A DNA stretch of 36,649 bases from Pseudomonadota bacterium (GTDB taxonomy: Bacteria; Pseudomonadota; Alphaproteobacteria; Rhizobiales; Xanthobacteraceae). The stretch spans positions 1 to 36,649 of the forward strand of contig JAEWJH010000071.1 in the NCBI GenBank assembly GCA_023386635.1, read 5' to 3'. A program made the position numbers and the translations under genes. The notes beneath the pieces were generated by a model that was given only the letters and a program-made list of their open reading frames with translations, was not told the origin of the DNA and ran no database searches. This document shows positions 7,297-16,700 of this stretch, in pieces (the first letter of the stretch is position 1; every line of letters begins with the position of its first letter).

Positions 7297-7935
7297 ATGG
7301 TTCGCGCTCTCGTTCTGGCGATTGCCCTGTTGTGTGCCGCGGCGGCGACGCCCGCGCTGGCGCATCCGCATGTGTGGGTGACGATCCGCAGTCAGATCCT
7401 CTACGCGCCGGACGGCACCGTCACCGGCGTGCGCCACGCCTGGACCTTCGACGACATGTTCTCGGCGTTCGCGACCCAGGGCATCGCGCAGCAGACCAAG
7501 GGGCAGTTCACCCGCGAGGAGCTGGCCTCGCTCGCCAAGGTCAATGTCACCTCGCTGCGCGAATACGGCTTCTTCACCTATGCCAAGGCCGACGGAAAGT
7601 CCTTCGTGTTCGAGGAGCCGAAGGACTACTGGCTCGACTACAAGGACGCGGCGCTGACGCTGAACTTCGTCCTGCCGGCCAAACAGCCGGCGAAGGCGAA
7701 GCAGCTCGAGATCGAAATCTACGACGAGACGTTCTTTGTCGCGTTCGAGCTGGCGCCCAAGGAGGCCGCCACGCTCGCGGCCGCGCCGCAGGGCTGCGCG
7801 GTGATGACGCGCGCGCCGCAGGAGATGAGCGCCGAGCAGAGCAAGCGCCTGAGCGAGCTCGACGCCACGACGCCGAATGTCAACGACCGGCTCGATGACA
7901 GCTTCGCCAATCGGATCCTGGTGACGTGTCCGTGA
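7297..7935 (+). CDS. DUF1007 periplasmic protein, partner of NicO-type exporter
   Basis: This is a DUF1007-family protein, about 212 residues from the ATG at 7297. The signal peptide MVRALVLAIALLCAAAATPALA is followed by a mature N-terminus beginning HPHVWV, the family hallmark. Two histidines at positions 1 and 3 of the mature chain could bind a metal. The body contains TFDDMFSAFATQGI and EEPKDYWLDYKDAALTLNFV, both typical, and two cysteines (in QGCAV and VTCP). The start at 7297 has AGGATT just upstream and gives a standard signal peptide. An earlier in-frame ATG at 7225, overlapping the previous stop, would add 24 basic residues. The stop overlaps the GTG start of the exporter gene by 10 nt, so the two are translated together. 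Family members usually sit beside NicO/RcnA-like exporters; the molecular role is not established. Confidence 0.85.
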   Translation: MVRALVLAIALLCAAAATPALAHPHVWVTIRSQILYAPDGTVTGVRHAWTFDDMFSAFATQGIAQQTKGQFTREELASLAKVNVTSLREYGFFTYAKADGKSFVFEEPKDYWLDYKDAALTLNFVLPAKQPAKAKQLEIEIYDETFFVAFELAPKEAATLAAAPQGCAVMTRAPQEMSAEQSKRLSELDATTPNVNDRLDDSFANRILVTCP

Positions 7936-8951
7936 GGGCGCGGCGGTTGCTCGCCGGCGCGGCCATGCTGGCAGTCTGGCTCGTCGCAATGGATGCGCTC
8001 GCGCAGCCATTCGGCGTGCCGCGCACCGCCGCCACCGACAGCGGCTTCGCGCAATGGATCATCACCCAGCAGGCGGCGTTCTATCGTTCGCTCGCGGCGG
8101 CGATCCGTGCGGCGAAAGCCGACGGCAGCGCCGCCTGGGCGCTGATGGGGCTGTCGTTTGCCTACGGCGTGTTTCATGCCGCAGGACCGGGTCACGGCAA
8201 GGCGGTGATTTCGTCCTATCTCGTCGCCAATGATGAGACGTGGCGGCGCGGCGTGGTGCTGTCGTTCGCGTCGGCGCTGCTGCAGGCATTCGTCGCTGTC
8301 GCCATCGTCGGCATCGCCGCCGTTCTGCTCGGCGCCACCGCGCGCGCGATGGGCGAGGCGGTGCGCTGGATCGAGATCGTCAGCTATGCGCTGATCGCGT
8401 TGATCGGCGCGCGGCTCCTGTGGGTGAAAGGCGGGGCGCTGCTGCGCGCCCTGCGTGCTTCGCGCCATGAGCATGCTCACCACGATCACGGCCATCAGCA
8501 CGGGCATGATCACGCTCACCATCATCACCACCAGGATGGTGTTTGCGATCACGACCATGCGTCGGCCTGGGGCCACGGCCATGGCCCGGAACCGCAGGAC
8601 CTTGCGGGTCCGGGCGGCTGGCGGCGCGGCCTTTCGGCGATTGTCGCGGTCGGTCTGCGGCCGTGCTCCGGTGCGATCATCGTGCTCGTTTTCGCGCTGG
8701 CGCAGGGGATTTTTCTCACCGGCGTCGCCGCGACCCTCGCGATGGGGCTTGGCACCGCGCTGACTGTGACGGCGATCGCGTTGCTCGCGGTCGGCGGGCG
8801 CGGCCTTGCGTCGCGCCTCGCCCGGACGAAGCCCGGCGCCGGCACGATTATCCTTCGCGCGCTGGAGACCACGGCGGCGGCCCTGGTGCTCGCCTTCGGC
8901 GTGCTACTGCTGATGGGTTATCTGGCGAGCGAAAAGCTGCCGATGGTGTGA
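7926..8951 (+). CDS. NicO/RcnA-family nickel/cobalt exporter with histidine-rich loop
   Basis: This 341-residue inner-membrane protein is of the NicO/RcnA type, which exports nickel or cobalt. It has an N-terminal hydrophobic segment. The first membrane block includes GVFHAAGPGHGKAVISSYLV, a conserved metal-handling motif (HAxGPGHGK). The second half has VGLRPCSGAIIVLVFALAQG, the paired family signature. Between them, residues 181-219 form a loop with 18 histidines in 39 residues, plus C208 and several aspartates, well suited to binding transition metals on one side of the membrane. The start is GTG at 7926, overlapping the DUF1007 gene by 10 nt, which implies translational coupling. No RcnR-like repressor gene or obvious operator is nearby. 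The metal specificity (Ni, Co or another) cannot be read from the sequence. Confidence 0.88.
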   Translation: MSVRARRLLAGAAMLAVWLVAMDALAQPFGVPRTAATDSGFAQWIITQQAAFYRSLAAAIRAAKADGSAAWALMGLSFAYGVFHAAGPGHGKAVISSYLVANDETWRRGVVLSFASALLQAFVAVAIVGIAAVLLGATARAMGEAVRWIEIVSYALIALIGARLLWVKGGALLRALRASRHEHAHHDHGHQHGHDHAHHHHHQDGVCDHDHASAWGHGHGPEPQDLAGPGGWRRGLSAIVAVGLRPCSGAIIVLVFALAQGIFLTGVAATLAMGLGTALTVTAIALLAVGGRGLASRLARTKPGAGTIILRALETTAAALVLAFGVLLLMGYLASEKLPMV

Positions 8952-9026
8952 CGCGTCATGGCTGCCCGGCGCGCATCGCTCGCGCGATTGTGCCATGATG
9001 CCGCCGGCCGCCATGACTTACTCCTT

Positions 9027-9554
9027 ATGACTCATCCATCCCCCACATTGCCGCTCAGGATTGCCGACAGCATCGACCGGATCTCCGGTGTCGTCGGCCA
9101 GACCGCTGCGTGGCTCGCGCCGTTTGTCGTCGCGGCCGTGTTCGCGCTGGTGGTGCTGCGCTATGTGTTCGGGATCGGCTCGGTGTGGCTCGCGGAATCG
9201 ATCATCTACGCGCACGCGGCGATGTTCCTGCTGGCTGCGGCGTGGACCTTGCGTGACAACGGCCATGTGCGCGTCGACATCTTTTATGCCGATGCCTCGC
9301 CGCGGCGGAAGGCGCTGACGGATGCCCTCGGCGCGCTGCTTCTGTTGCTGCCGTTCGCGCTGTGGCTGATCTGGCTGTCGTGGCCCTACGCGGCGCGGTC
9401 GTGGGCGATCCTCGAGCGCTCCCATGAGACCAGCGGCCTGCCGGCGGTGTTCATCCTGAAATCGTTGATCCCGCTCTTCGCGGCGCTGCTCGCGCTGCAG
9501 GGCGTGTCGCAACTCATTCGTGCGATCCACACGCTGCGCGACGGAGCGCGCTGA
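9027..9554 (+). CDS. TRAP transporter small permease (DctQ family)
   Basis: This 175-residue protein is the four-helix small subunit of a TRAP transporter, which takes up carboxylates using an ion gradient. Helices are visible at about 20-40 (AAWLAPFVVAAVFALVVLRY), 52-72 (SIIYAHAAMFLLAAAWTL), 94-116 (LGALLLLLPFALWLIWLSW) and 138-160. The conserved segment LRDNGHVRVDIFY between helices 2 and 3 is a DctQ signature. The C-terminus overlaps the DctM gene by one base (TGATG), indicating coupled translation. The ATG at 9027 lacks a clear ribosome site. An in-frame ATG at 8958 would add 23 residues without a family-like sequence. The gene lies 75 nt downstream of the exporter gene. Confidence 0.88.
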   Translation: MTHPSPTLPLRIADSIDRISGVVGQTAAWLAPFVVAAVFALVVLRYVFGIGSVWLAESIIYAHAAMFLLAAAWTLRDNGHVRVDIFYADASPRRKALTDALGALLLLLPFALWLIWLSWPYAARSWAILERSHETSGLPAVFILKSLIPLFAALLALQGVSQLIRAIHTLRDGAR

Positions 9555-10945
9555 TGCCGCTCGCCGATATGCTGGCGATCGGCATGGTCGCGGCCGTCGT
9601 CGTCGTTCTGATGGCCGGCTATCCGGTGGCGCTGACGCTCGCCGGCGTGTCGCTCGCCTTCGCGCTGATCGGCGATCTTACCGGGGCGATGACGCTCGGC
9701 ATTCTCGGCGCGCTGCCGCAGCGCATCTTCGGTGTGATGACCAACGAGGTGCTGCTGGCGATCCCGCTGTTCATTTTCATGGGCGTGATGCTGGAGCGCT
9801 CGCGCGTCGCGGAAGATTTGCTGGAAAGCATGGGCCGGCTGTTCGGGCCGCTGCGCGGCGGTCTCGGGTTTTCCGTGGTGGTCGTCGGCACGCTGCTGGC
9901 GGCGGCGAAGGGCGTGGTCGGCGCGACGACGGTGACCATGGGCCTGATCGTGCTGCCGGCGATGCTGCGTTTCGGCTACGACCCACGGCTGGCCGCCGGC
10001 ACGGTCGCGGCGACGGCGACGCTGGCGCAGATTTTCCCGCCGGCGACGGTGCTGGTGCTGCTCGGCGATCAGCTTTCCATTGCCTATCAGTCGGCGCAAT
10101 TGTCGGCCGGCGTGCTGGCGCCGCGTTCGGTGACGGTGAGCGATCTGTTCGCCGGCGCGATCATCCCGGCATTTTCGCTGGTGCTGCTCTACATCCTGTT
10201 TCTGGTGGCGATCGCCATCATCAAACCGGCCTGGTCGCCGGCGATGCCGCCGGAGCCGGGCGCGCCGCATGGCCTTGCGCTGTTCGGGCGCATCCTGCGG
10301 GCGATGGTGGCGCCGCTTGTCCTGATCGCGGCCGTGCTCGGCTCGATCCTCGCCGGCATCGCCACGCCGACCGAAGCGGCGGCGATCGGCGCGGTCGGCT
10401 CGGTGCTGCTGGCGGCGGCGCGCAGCGGCGTGCGCGGACTGATCGGCCCGGTGGCGCGGCGCACCACGCAGATTACCAGCATGATCTTTGTCATCCTGAT
10501 CGGCGCGACGTTGTTCAGCCTCGTGTTCCGCGCGCTCGGCGGCGACGATCTCATCAACCGCGCGCTCGGTGATCTGCCGGGCGGGACGGTGTCGGCGGTG
10601 CTGATCGTCATGCTCGGCATTTTCCTGCTGGGCTTCGTGATGGATGCGTTCGAGATCATCTTCGTGGTGGTGCCGCTGGTGGCGCCGGCGCTGTTGAAGA
10701 TGCCCGGCGTCGATCCGGTCTGGCTCGGCGTGTTGATCGCCATGAACCTGCAGACCTCGTATATGCACCCGCCGCTCGGCGCGACCTTGTTCTTCCTGCG
10801 CGGCGTCGCGCCGCCGCAGATCACCACGCGGCATATCTATGTCGGCATCATCCCCTTCGTGGCGATCCAGCTCGTCGCGCTTGCCGCGCTGTGGGCGTGG
10901 CCGGGGCTTGCGACGGCGCTGCCGCAGGCGCTTTATGGTCGGTGA
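9554..10945 (+). CDS. TRAP transporter large permease (DctM family)
   Basis: This 463-residue, multi-helix inner-membrane protein is the DctM-type channel subunit of a TRAP transporter. Family features include LMAGYPVALTLAGVSLAFAL near the N-terminus, LLAIPLFIFMGVMLERS, LAQIFPPATVLVLLGDQLS in the middle and the C-terminal MNLQTSYMHPPLGATLFFLRG. It overlaps dctQ by one base. The usual third component, a periplasmic DctP-type substrate-binding protein, is not encoded next to these genes or anywhere in the window. It must be supplied from elsewhere, or these permeases are orphaned. The long cytoplasmic loop after PAWSPAMPPEPGAP and the family sequence KMPGVDPVWLGVLIAMNLQ suggest the mannitol/chloroaromatic or 4-chlorobenzoate-like DctM branch, but the substrate is unknown. 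Confidence 0.92.
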   Translation: MPLADMLAIGMVAAVVVVLMAGYPVALTLAGVSLAFALIGDLTGAMTLGILGALPQRIFGVMTNEVLLAIPLFIFMGVMLERSRVAEDLLESMGRLFGPLRGGLGFSVVVVGTLLAAAKGVVGATTVTMGLIVLPAMLRFGYDPRLAAGTVAATATLAQIFPPATVLVLLGDQLSIAYQSAQLSAGVLAPRSVTVSDLFAGAIIPAFSLVLLYILFLVAIAIIKPAWSPAMPPEPGAPHGLALFGRILRAMVAPLVLIAAVLGSILAGIATPTEAAAIGAVGSVLLAAARSGVRGLIGPVARRTTQITSMIFVILIGATLFSLVFRALGGDDLINRALGDLPGGTVSAVLIVMLGIFLLGFVMDAFEIIFVVVPLVAPALLKMPGVDPVWLGVLIAMNLQTSYMHPPLGATLFFLRGVAPPQITTRHIYVGIIPFVAIQLVALAALWAWPGLATALPQALYGR

Positions 10946-10963
10946 GGCGGAGAGGACCTGAGG

Positions 10964-12172
10964 ATGGATTTTTCGCTGTCGCCCGAGATCGAGGAGTTGC
11001 GCCGGCGCACCCGCGATTTCATCGCCGCGCATGTGCTGCCGCTGGAGGGCGATCCGGCGAATTTCTCCGAGCACGAGAACATTCCGGCGGAGCGGCTTGA
11101 GCCTGTTCGCGCGAAGGCGCGCGCCGCCGGGCTGTGGGCGCCCCAGTCGCCCAAGCAATTCGGCGGCATGGATTTGCCGGTCGTCGCCTGGGCGGCGGTC
11201 TACGAGGAAGCCGCGCGCTCGGTGTTCGGGCCGCTGGCGCTCAACTGCATGGCGCCCGACGACGGCAATATGAGCGTGATCGCGCGGGTCGCGACACCGG
11301 CACAGCAGGAACGCTGGTTGCGGCCGATCGTCGAGGGCAAGGTTCGCTCCGCGTTCGCCATGACCGAGCCGGCGCCGGGCGGCGGCTCTGATCCCGGCAT
11401 GATCCGCACCCGCGCGGAAAAGAAGGGCGACCGCTACATCGTCACCGGGCGCAAATGGTTCATCACCGGCGCCGACGGCGCGGCGCATTTCATCCTGATC
11501 GCCCGCACCTCCGATGACGCGCGGCGCGGGCTGACGGCGTTTCTCTTTCACAAGGACCAGCCGGGCTGGCGCATCGCGCGGCGCATTCCGATCATGGGGC
11601 CGGAGGAGCACGGCGGCCATTGCGAGCTGGAATTCGACGGCCTCGAAATCCCGGCCGAGAACGTGCTGATGGGCGAGGGCGACGGGCTGAAACTGACGCA
11701 GATCCGTCTCGGCCCGGCGCGGCTCACCCATTGCATGCGCTGGCTCGGATTTTCCAAGCGCTGCGTCGAGATCGCGCAGGCCTATGTCGCGGAGCGGACC
11801 GGCTTCGGCATCCGTCTCGCCGATCGCGAGAGCGTGCAGATCAAACTCGGCGAAGTCGCGCAGCAGATCCAGATCGGCCGGCTGCTGACGATGCATGCTG
11901 CGTGGATGCTCGATCAGGGTGAGCGGGCGCGCAAGGAAATCTCCATGGCCAAGGTTCAGGTCGCGGACACGCTGCACCGGGCGGCCGATCTCGCCGTGCA
12001 GTTGCAGGGCGCGCGCGGATACTCGAAGGATACGGTCGCGGAATGGCTATACCGCTACGCTCGCTCGGCGCGGCTCGTCGACGGCGCGACCGAGGTTCAC
12101 ATGATGGTGCTGGCGCGGTTCCTGCGCGAGGAAGGTACCGATTTCTGGCAGTGGGGCGCGGGAGAGCCTTAG
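10964..12172 (+). CDS. Acyl-CoA dehydrogenase (ACAD10/11-like branch)
   Basis: This 402-residue flavoenzyme introduces a double bond into an acyl-CoA, passing electrons to electron-transfer flavoprotein. The FAD/substrate blocks are visible: FAMTEPAPGGGSDPGMIRT (residues about 130-148), KKGDRYIVTGRKWFITGADG and, near the C-terminus, LQGARGYSKDTVAEWLYRYAR. The segment where medium-chain enzymes have the catalytic glutamate (YEG) reads LVDGATEVH, so aspartate D373 fills that place, as in the ACAD10/11-type branch. Length is normal. The ATG at 10964 follows GGAGAGG 9-15 nt upstream. It lies 18 nt after dctM and converges on the MFS gene with a single base between the stop codons. Shared transcription with the TRAP genes would suggest that the imported acid is degraded through CoA intermediates; this is inference. 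Confidence 0.92.
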   Translation: MDFSLSPEIEELRRRTRDFIAAHVLPLEGDPANFSEHENIPAERLEPVRAKARAAGLWAPQSPKQFGGMDLPVVAWAAVYEEAARSVFGPLALNCMAPDDGNMSVIARVATPAQQERWLRPIVEGKVRSAFAMTEPAPGGGSDPGMIRTRAEKKGDRYIVTGRKWFITGADGAAHFILIARTSDDARRGLTAFLFHKDQPGWRIARRIPIMGPEEHGGHCELEFDGLEIPAENVLMGEGDGLKLTQIRLGPARLTHCMRWLGFSKRCVEIAQAYVAERTGFGIRLADRESVQIKLGEVAQQIQIGRLLTMHAAWMLDQGERARKEISMAKVQVADTLHRAADLAVQLQGARGYSKDTVAEWLYRYARSARLVDGATEVHMMVLARFLREEGTDFWQWGAGEP

Positions 12173-12173
12173 C

Positions 12174-13433
12174 TCACGCCGTCGCGTTTGCCGTTGTCCC
12201 GGTCGCTGCCGTCGGTGTCTGCGCGCGTGAGAGACACCACAGCAGGAAGCCCAGGATCACGAAGTTGAGCACGTTGGAGAAGACGCCGAAGCCGAATGCC
12301 GGCAGGTAATAGCCGAAGCGGTCGTAGAGGTGGCCGGCAAGCCAGCCGCCGCTCGCCATGCCGATGCCGGTGCACATCAGCACCGTCGGAATCCGCCAGA
12401 ACGCTTCCGAGGCCGGGAACAGTTCGCGCACCGCCAGCGCATAAGCGGGGATGATCGCGCTGAACCCGAGTCCGAAGGCGAACGACACCGCGAACAGGCC
12501 GAGTTCGTCCTGCGTCACCAGAAAGCCGGACAGCGCGATCGCCTGCGCGCCCGAACCGATCAGCAGCGTCATCAGGCCGCCGATCCGGTCGGAGATCACG
12601 CCCCAGATCTGACGGCTGAGGAACGCCGTGCCGAGCAGCACCGACAGCATCGCCGCGCCGGTGGCGAGGCTGAAGCCCACGTCGCTGCAGAAGGCCACGA
12701 GGTGCTGCTGCGGCATCGCCATCGGGATGCAGCACAGGACGCCGGCAAGGCAAAGCAGAGCGAAGAACACATTGCGCGGCAGGCCGAGCGGGCGGGCCAC
12801 CTCGGCGCGGGCGGCGGGGCTCCCCTTGGCCGCCAGTGTGATTTCCGGCGGCGGCTTCAGGAAGATCAGCGCCAGCGGAATGATCACCACCATTTCCAGC
12901 ACCGCATAGGTCAGCATGGTGTGCCGCCAGCCGATATAGGCGACGGCGCGCTCGAAGATCGGCGGCCAGAGCGCGCCGGCGAAATAGGAGCCGCTGGAGA
13001 TCAGGGCGAGCGCCGATCCGCGCCGCCGGTCGAACCATTGGCTCGTATAGATGTACATCGGCGCATTGATGCCGCTGAGCCCGATCAGGCCCATGAACAG
13101 CCCGTGACCGATCCACAGCGGCCAGGGCGGGCCGAGGGTGGAGATGGCCAGGCCGAGCGCGATCATGAGGGAGCCGCCGATGACGGTCCACCGGATGCCG
13201 ATCCGGTTGGCGATGCGGCCCATCAGGATGCCGCCGACCGCCGCGCCGAGCCAGGTCAGCGACATGGCGAGCGCCGGCACCGAGCGCGCACCGTTCACTT
13301 CGGCCGCAATGGTGGTGAGCGCGACCGAGGCGATCCAGTTGGCGCCGAACGCCATGGTCATGAGGCCAAGCGCCACCGTCGCGGTCATCCACGAGGCGCG
13401 TGTTTCGATGGTCGTGGGCTGCGAGAGCGTCAT
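12174..13433 (-). CDS. Major facilitator superfamily transporter
   Basis: This 419-residue protein shows the usual twelve-helix MFS pattern. The loop motif GILMGRIANRIGIRWTVIG between helices 2 and 3 fits the family's GxxxDRxGxR signature with asparagine in place of the usual aspartate. The second half repeats it as LSRQIWGVISDRIGGLMTLL. Other features are INAPMYIYTSQWFDRRRGSA in helix 4-5 and GGWLAGHLYDRFGYYLPAF near the end. The composition resembles monocarboxylate/oxalate-type (OFA-like) antiporters, but no substrate can be named. The ATG at 13433 is the first good start; AAGG lies about 12 nt upstream. It is divergent from the oxidoreductase gene (288 nt between starts) and converges on the acyl-CoA dehydrogenase gene. 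Confidence 0.9.
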   Translation of the reverse strand: MTLSQPTTIETRASWMTATVALGLMTMAFGANWIASVALTTIAAEVNGARSVPALAMSLTWLGAAVGGILMGRIANRIGIRWTVIGGSLMIALGLAISTLGPPWPLWIGHGLFMGLIGLSGINAPMYIYTSQWFDRRRGSALALISSGSYFAGALWPPIFERAVAYIGWRHTMLTYAVLEMVVIIPLALIFLKPPPEITLAAKGSPAARAEVARPLGLPRNVFFALLCLAGVLCCIPMAMPQQHLVAFCSDVGFSLATGAAMLSVLLGTAFLSRQIWGVISDRIGGLMTLLIGSGAQAIALSGFLVTQDELGLFAVSFAFGLGFSAIIPAYALAVRELFPASEAFWRIPTVLMCTGIGMASGGWLAGHLYDRFGYYLPAFGFGVFSNVLNFVILGFLLWCLSRAQTPTAATGTTANATA

Positions 13434-13721
13434 GATCGGACCGACCTTGCCTTCTTAATTGGCAGTTCGTCCGGAGGCCATGGCGACAAACGCGGGGCAG
13501 CCCCGCTTGCTGCGTTGCGCCAAAATGCGTGCCGTCGCCCGCGGCGGACATTTCCTGACCGGGGCGGTGGCGAGAACGAAATTGACCCTAGCCTGTTGAG
13601 ATGACAGCTTTTCCATCCGCTGGATCATCGCGCATTCGCCGCCGGGGACTTATATAGGGCGTGATCCGGTCGCGGGCTTTCCCTGCGCTGCGTGTCGGCT
13701 CCGCACCGACAAGAGGCATCG

Positions 13722-16700
13722 ATGACGACTTTGCGCCCCGTCAGTCTCGACGACAAATACGACCTGAGCCAGGAGCGGATTTTCGTCACCGGCTATCAGG
13801 CGATCATCCGCCTGTGCCTGATGCAGCACGAGCGCGATCTTCGCGCCGGCCTCCACACCGGCGGCTTCGTCACTGGCTATCGCGGCTCGCCGCTTGGCGG
13901 TCTCGACCAGCAGTTCATGCGCGCCGCGAAGCGGCTCGGCGAAGCCGACATCACCTTCAAGCCGGGCCTCAACGAAGAGCTGGCGGCGACCGCGCTGTGG
14001 GGCTCGCAGCAGGCGGAGCTGCGCGGCGAAGGTAAGTTCGATGGCGTGTTCGGCATCTGGTACGGCAAGGGGCCGGGCGTCGATCGCTCCGGCGACGTGT
14101 TCCGCCACGCCAATTTCGCTGGCTCGTCGGAGCATGGTGGCGTCATCGCTCTGATGGGCGACGACCACACGGCCGAATCCTCGACCACGGCGCATCAGTC
14201 GGAATTCCATTTCGTCGACGTGATGATGCCGATCCTCAATCCGGCCGGCGTACAGGAAATCATCGACTACGGCCTCTACGGCTTCGCCATGTCGCGCTTC
14301 ACCGGCGCGTGGGCGGCGCTCAAATGCATGCACGAGACGGTGGAGTCGACCGCGGTAGTCGACGGCGCGCTCGACCGCGTGAAGATCATCCTCCCCGACG
14401 ATTTCGCGATGCCGCCGGGCGGTCTCAACATCCGCCTGCAGGACACAATTCTGGGCCAGGAAGCGCGGCTGCACGACTTCAAGCGCGACGCGATGCTCGC
14501 TTTCGTGCGCGCCAACAAGCTCAACCGCACCATCTTCAGCGGCGGCCGCAATCCGAAGATCGGCGTCATCACCACCGGCAAATCGTATCTCGACGTGCGG
14601 CAGGCGCTCGACGAACTCGGCCTCGACGAAATCCGCTGCAACACGCTCGGCCTGCGCCTGCACAAAGTGGCGTGCCCGTGGCCGATCCCGCGCCAGGACC
14701 TGCTCGACTTCGCGCAAGGTCTCGATCTCATCATCGTCGTCGAGGAGAAGCGCTCGCTGATCGAGGTGCAGGTCCGTGAGGAATTGTACGGCAGCGCCAA
14801 CCAGCCGGTCTGCATCGGCAAGAAGGACGAAGAAGGCCGTTGGCTGTTCCCGGTGAAAGGCGCGCTCGATCCCAACGACGTGGCGATCTGTATCGGCGAA
14901 CGGCTGCTGCGCTACGGGCAGAACGACGAGATCGCGGCGCATGTGACGCGGCTGCGCAACGTGCAGCACACGCTGGCGGAAAGCACCGACGTCGCCTTGC
15001 GCATCCCGTATTTCTGCTCGGGCTGCCCGCATAATTCCTCGACCGTGGTGCCGGAAGGCAGCCGCGCCTATGCCGGCATCGGCTGCCATTTCATGTCGCA
15101 ATGGATGGACCGCAATACCTCCGGCTACACGCAGATGGGCGGCGAGGGCGCCAACTGGATCGGCGAGGCGCCGTTCTCCAACCGCGCCCACGTTTTCCAG
15201 AATCTCGGCGACGGCACCTACAACCATTCGGGGATCCTGGCGGTGCGCGCGGCGATCGCGTCCGGCACCACCATGACCTACAAGATCCTGTTCAACGACG
15301 CCGTGGCGATGACCGGCGGCCAGTCGAACGAGGGCGGTCTGACGGTGCCGCAGATCGCGCAGCAGGTTGCGGCGGAAGGCGCAAAGCGCGTCGTCGTCGT
15401 CAGCGACGAGCCGTGGAAATATCCGGAGGACACCGCGTGGCCGAAGGGCCTGACGATCCATCATCGCGACGAGTTGCAGCAGATCCAGCGCGAGTTGAGC
15501 ATCGTGCCCGGCGTCACCGTGCTGATCTACGACCAGACCTGCGCCGCCGAAAAGCGTCGCCGCAGGAAGCGCGGTGCGTTCCCCGATCCCGACAAGCGCG
15601 TGCTGATTAATGATCTGGTCTGCGAGGGCTGCGGCGATTGCGGCGTGAAGTCGAACTGCGTCTCGGTGCAGCCGCTGGAAACCGAATGGGGCCGCAAGCG
15701 CACCATCGACCAGTCGAGTTGCAACAAGGATTTCTCCTGTCTCAAGGGGTTCTGCCCGTCCTTCGTCACGGTGCATGGCGCAGCGCTGAAGAAGGCCGAC
15801 GCGGTCGACGCGCCGGAGCACTGGGCCGCTTTGCCGGAGCCGACGCATCCGCTGATCAATCATCCCTATAGCGTCATCGTCACCGGCGTCGGCGGTACCG
15901 GCATCGTTACCGTCGGCGCGATCCTCGGCATGGCCGCGCATCTGGAGGACAAGGCGGTCGGCGTCATCGACATGGCCGGCCTCGCGCAGAAGGGCGGCGC
16001 GGTCTACAGCCACATTCGCATCGCCAACACGCCGGAGGATATCCACGCGATCCGCGTGTCCGCCGGCGAGGCCGATCTCGTTTTGGCGGGCGACATCGTC
16101 GTCGCCGGGAATAAGAAGATCCTCAATGCCGTGCAGCACGGCAGCACGCAGGTCATCGTCAACACCTCGGAATTCCTGCCCGGCGACTTTACCCGCAACG
16201 CCGATTATTCGCTGCCGACCGAGCGGCTGAAACGCGCGCTCGCCAGCGCCGCCGGCGCCGACAAGGTGCGCCTGATCAATGCCAGCCGGCTCGCGACCGC
16301 TCTGCTCGGCAATTCGATCGGTGCGAATATGTTCATGCTCGGCTACGCCTATCAGAGCGGAGGGCTGCCGCTGTCGGCGGAAGCGATCGAGCGTGCGATC
16401 GAATTGAACGGTGAGGCGGTGGCGATGAACATCGCCGCGTTCCGCTATGGCCGGCGCGCCGTGACCGATCCGCAGGCGGTCGAAGCGCTGGTCAAGCCGT
16501 CCGACGACGAGGCGATCGATTCCCGCCGCCTGTCGGAGAGCTTCGACGAGCGCGTGGCGCGTCGCGTCGCGTTCCTCGCCGACTATCAGAATGCGCGCTA
16601 TGCGACGCGCTACAAGCAGTGGGCCGAGCGGGCGCGGGCGGCGGAAGCCGAGCGCGTGCCGGGACAGGACGGCTTCGCGGAAGCTGTCGCGCGCTATCTG

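Noticed and set aside
8461..8600. Histidine-codon-rich tract in the exporter gene as a DNA repeat
   Set aside because: It is in frame and explained by the metal-binding loop of RcnA-like exporters; the codons vary (CAT/CAC), so no DNA-level repeat is needed.
9386..11977. An 863-codon antisense open frame over the TRAP and acyl-CoA dehydrogenase genes
   Set aside because: It spans three well-supported sense genes and its translation is a low-complexity mix of R, H, A, D and Q with no recognisable domain.
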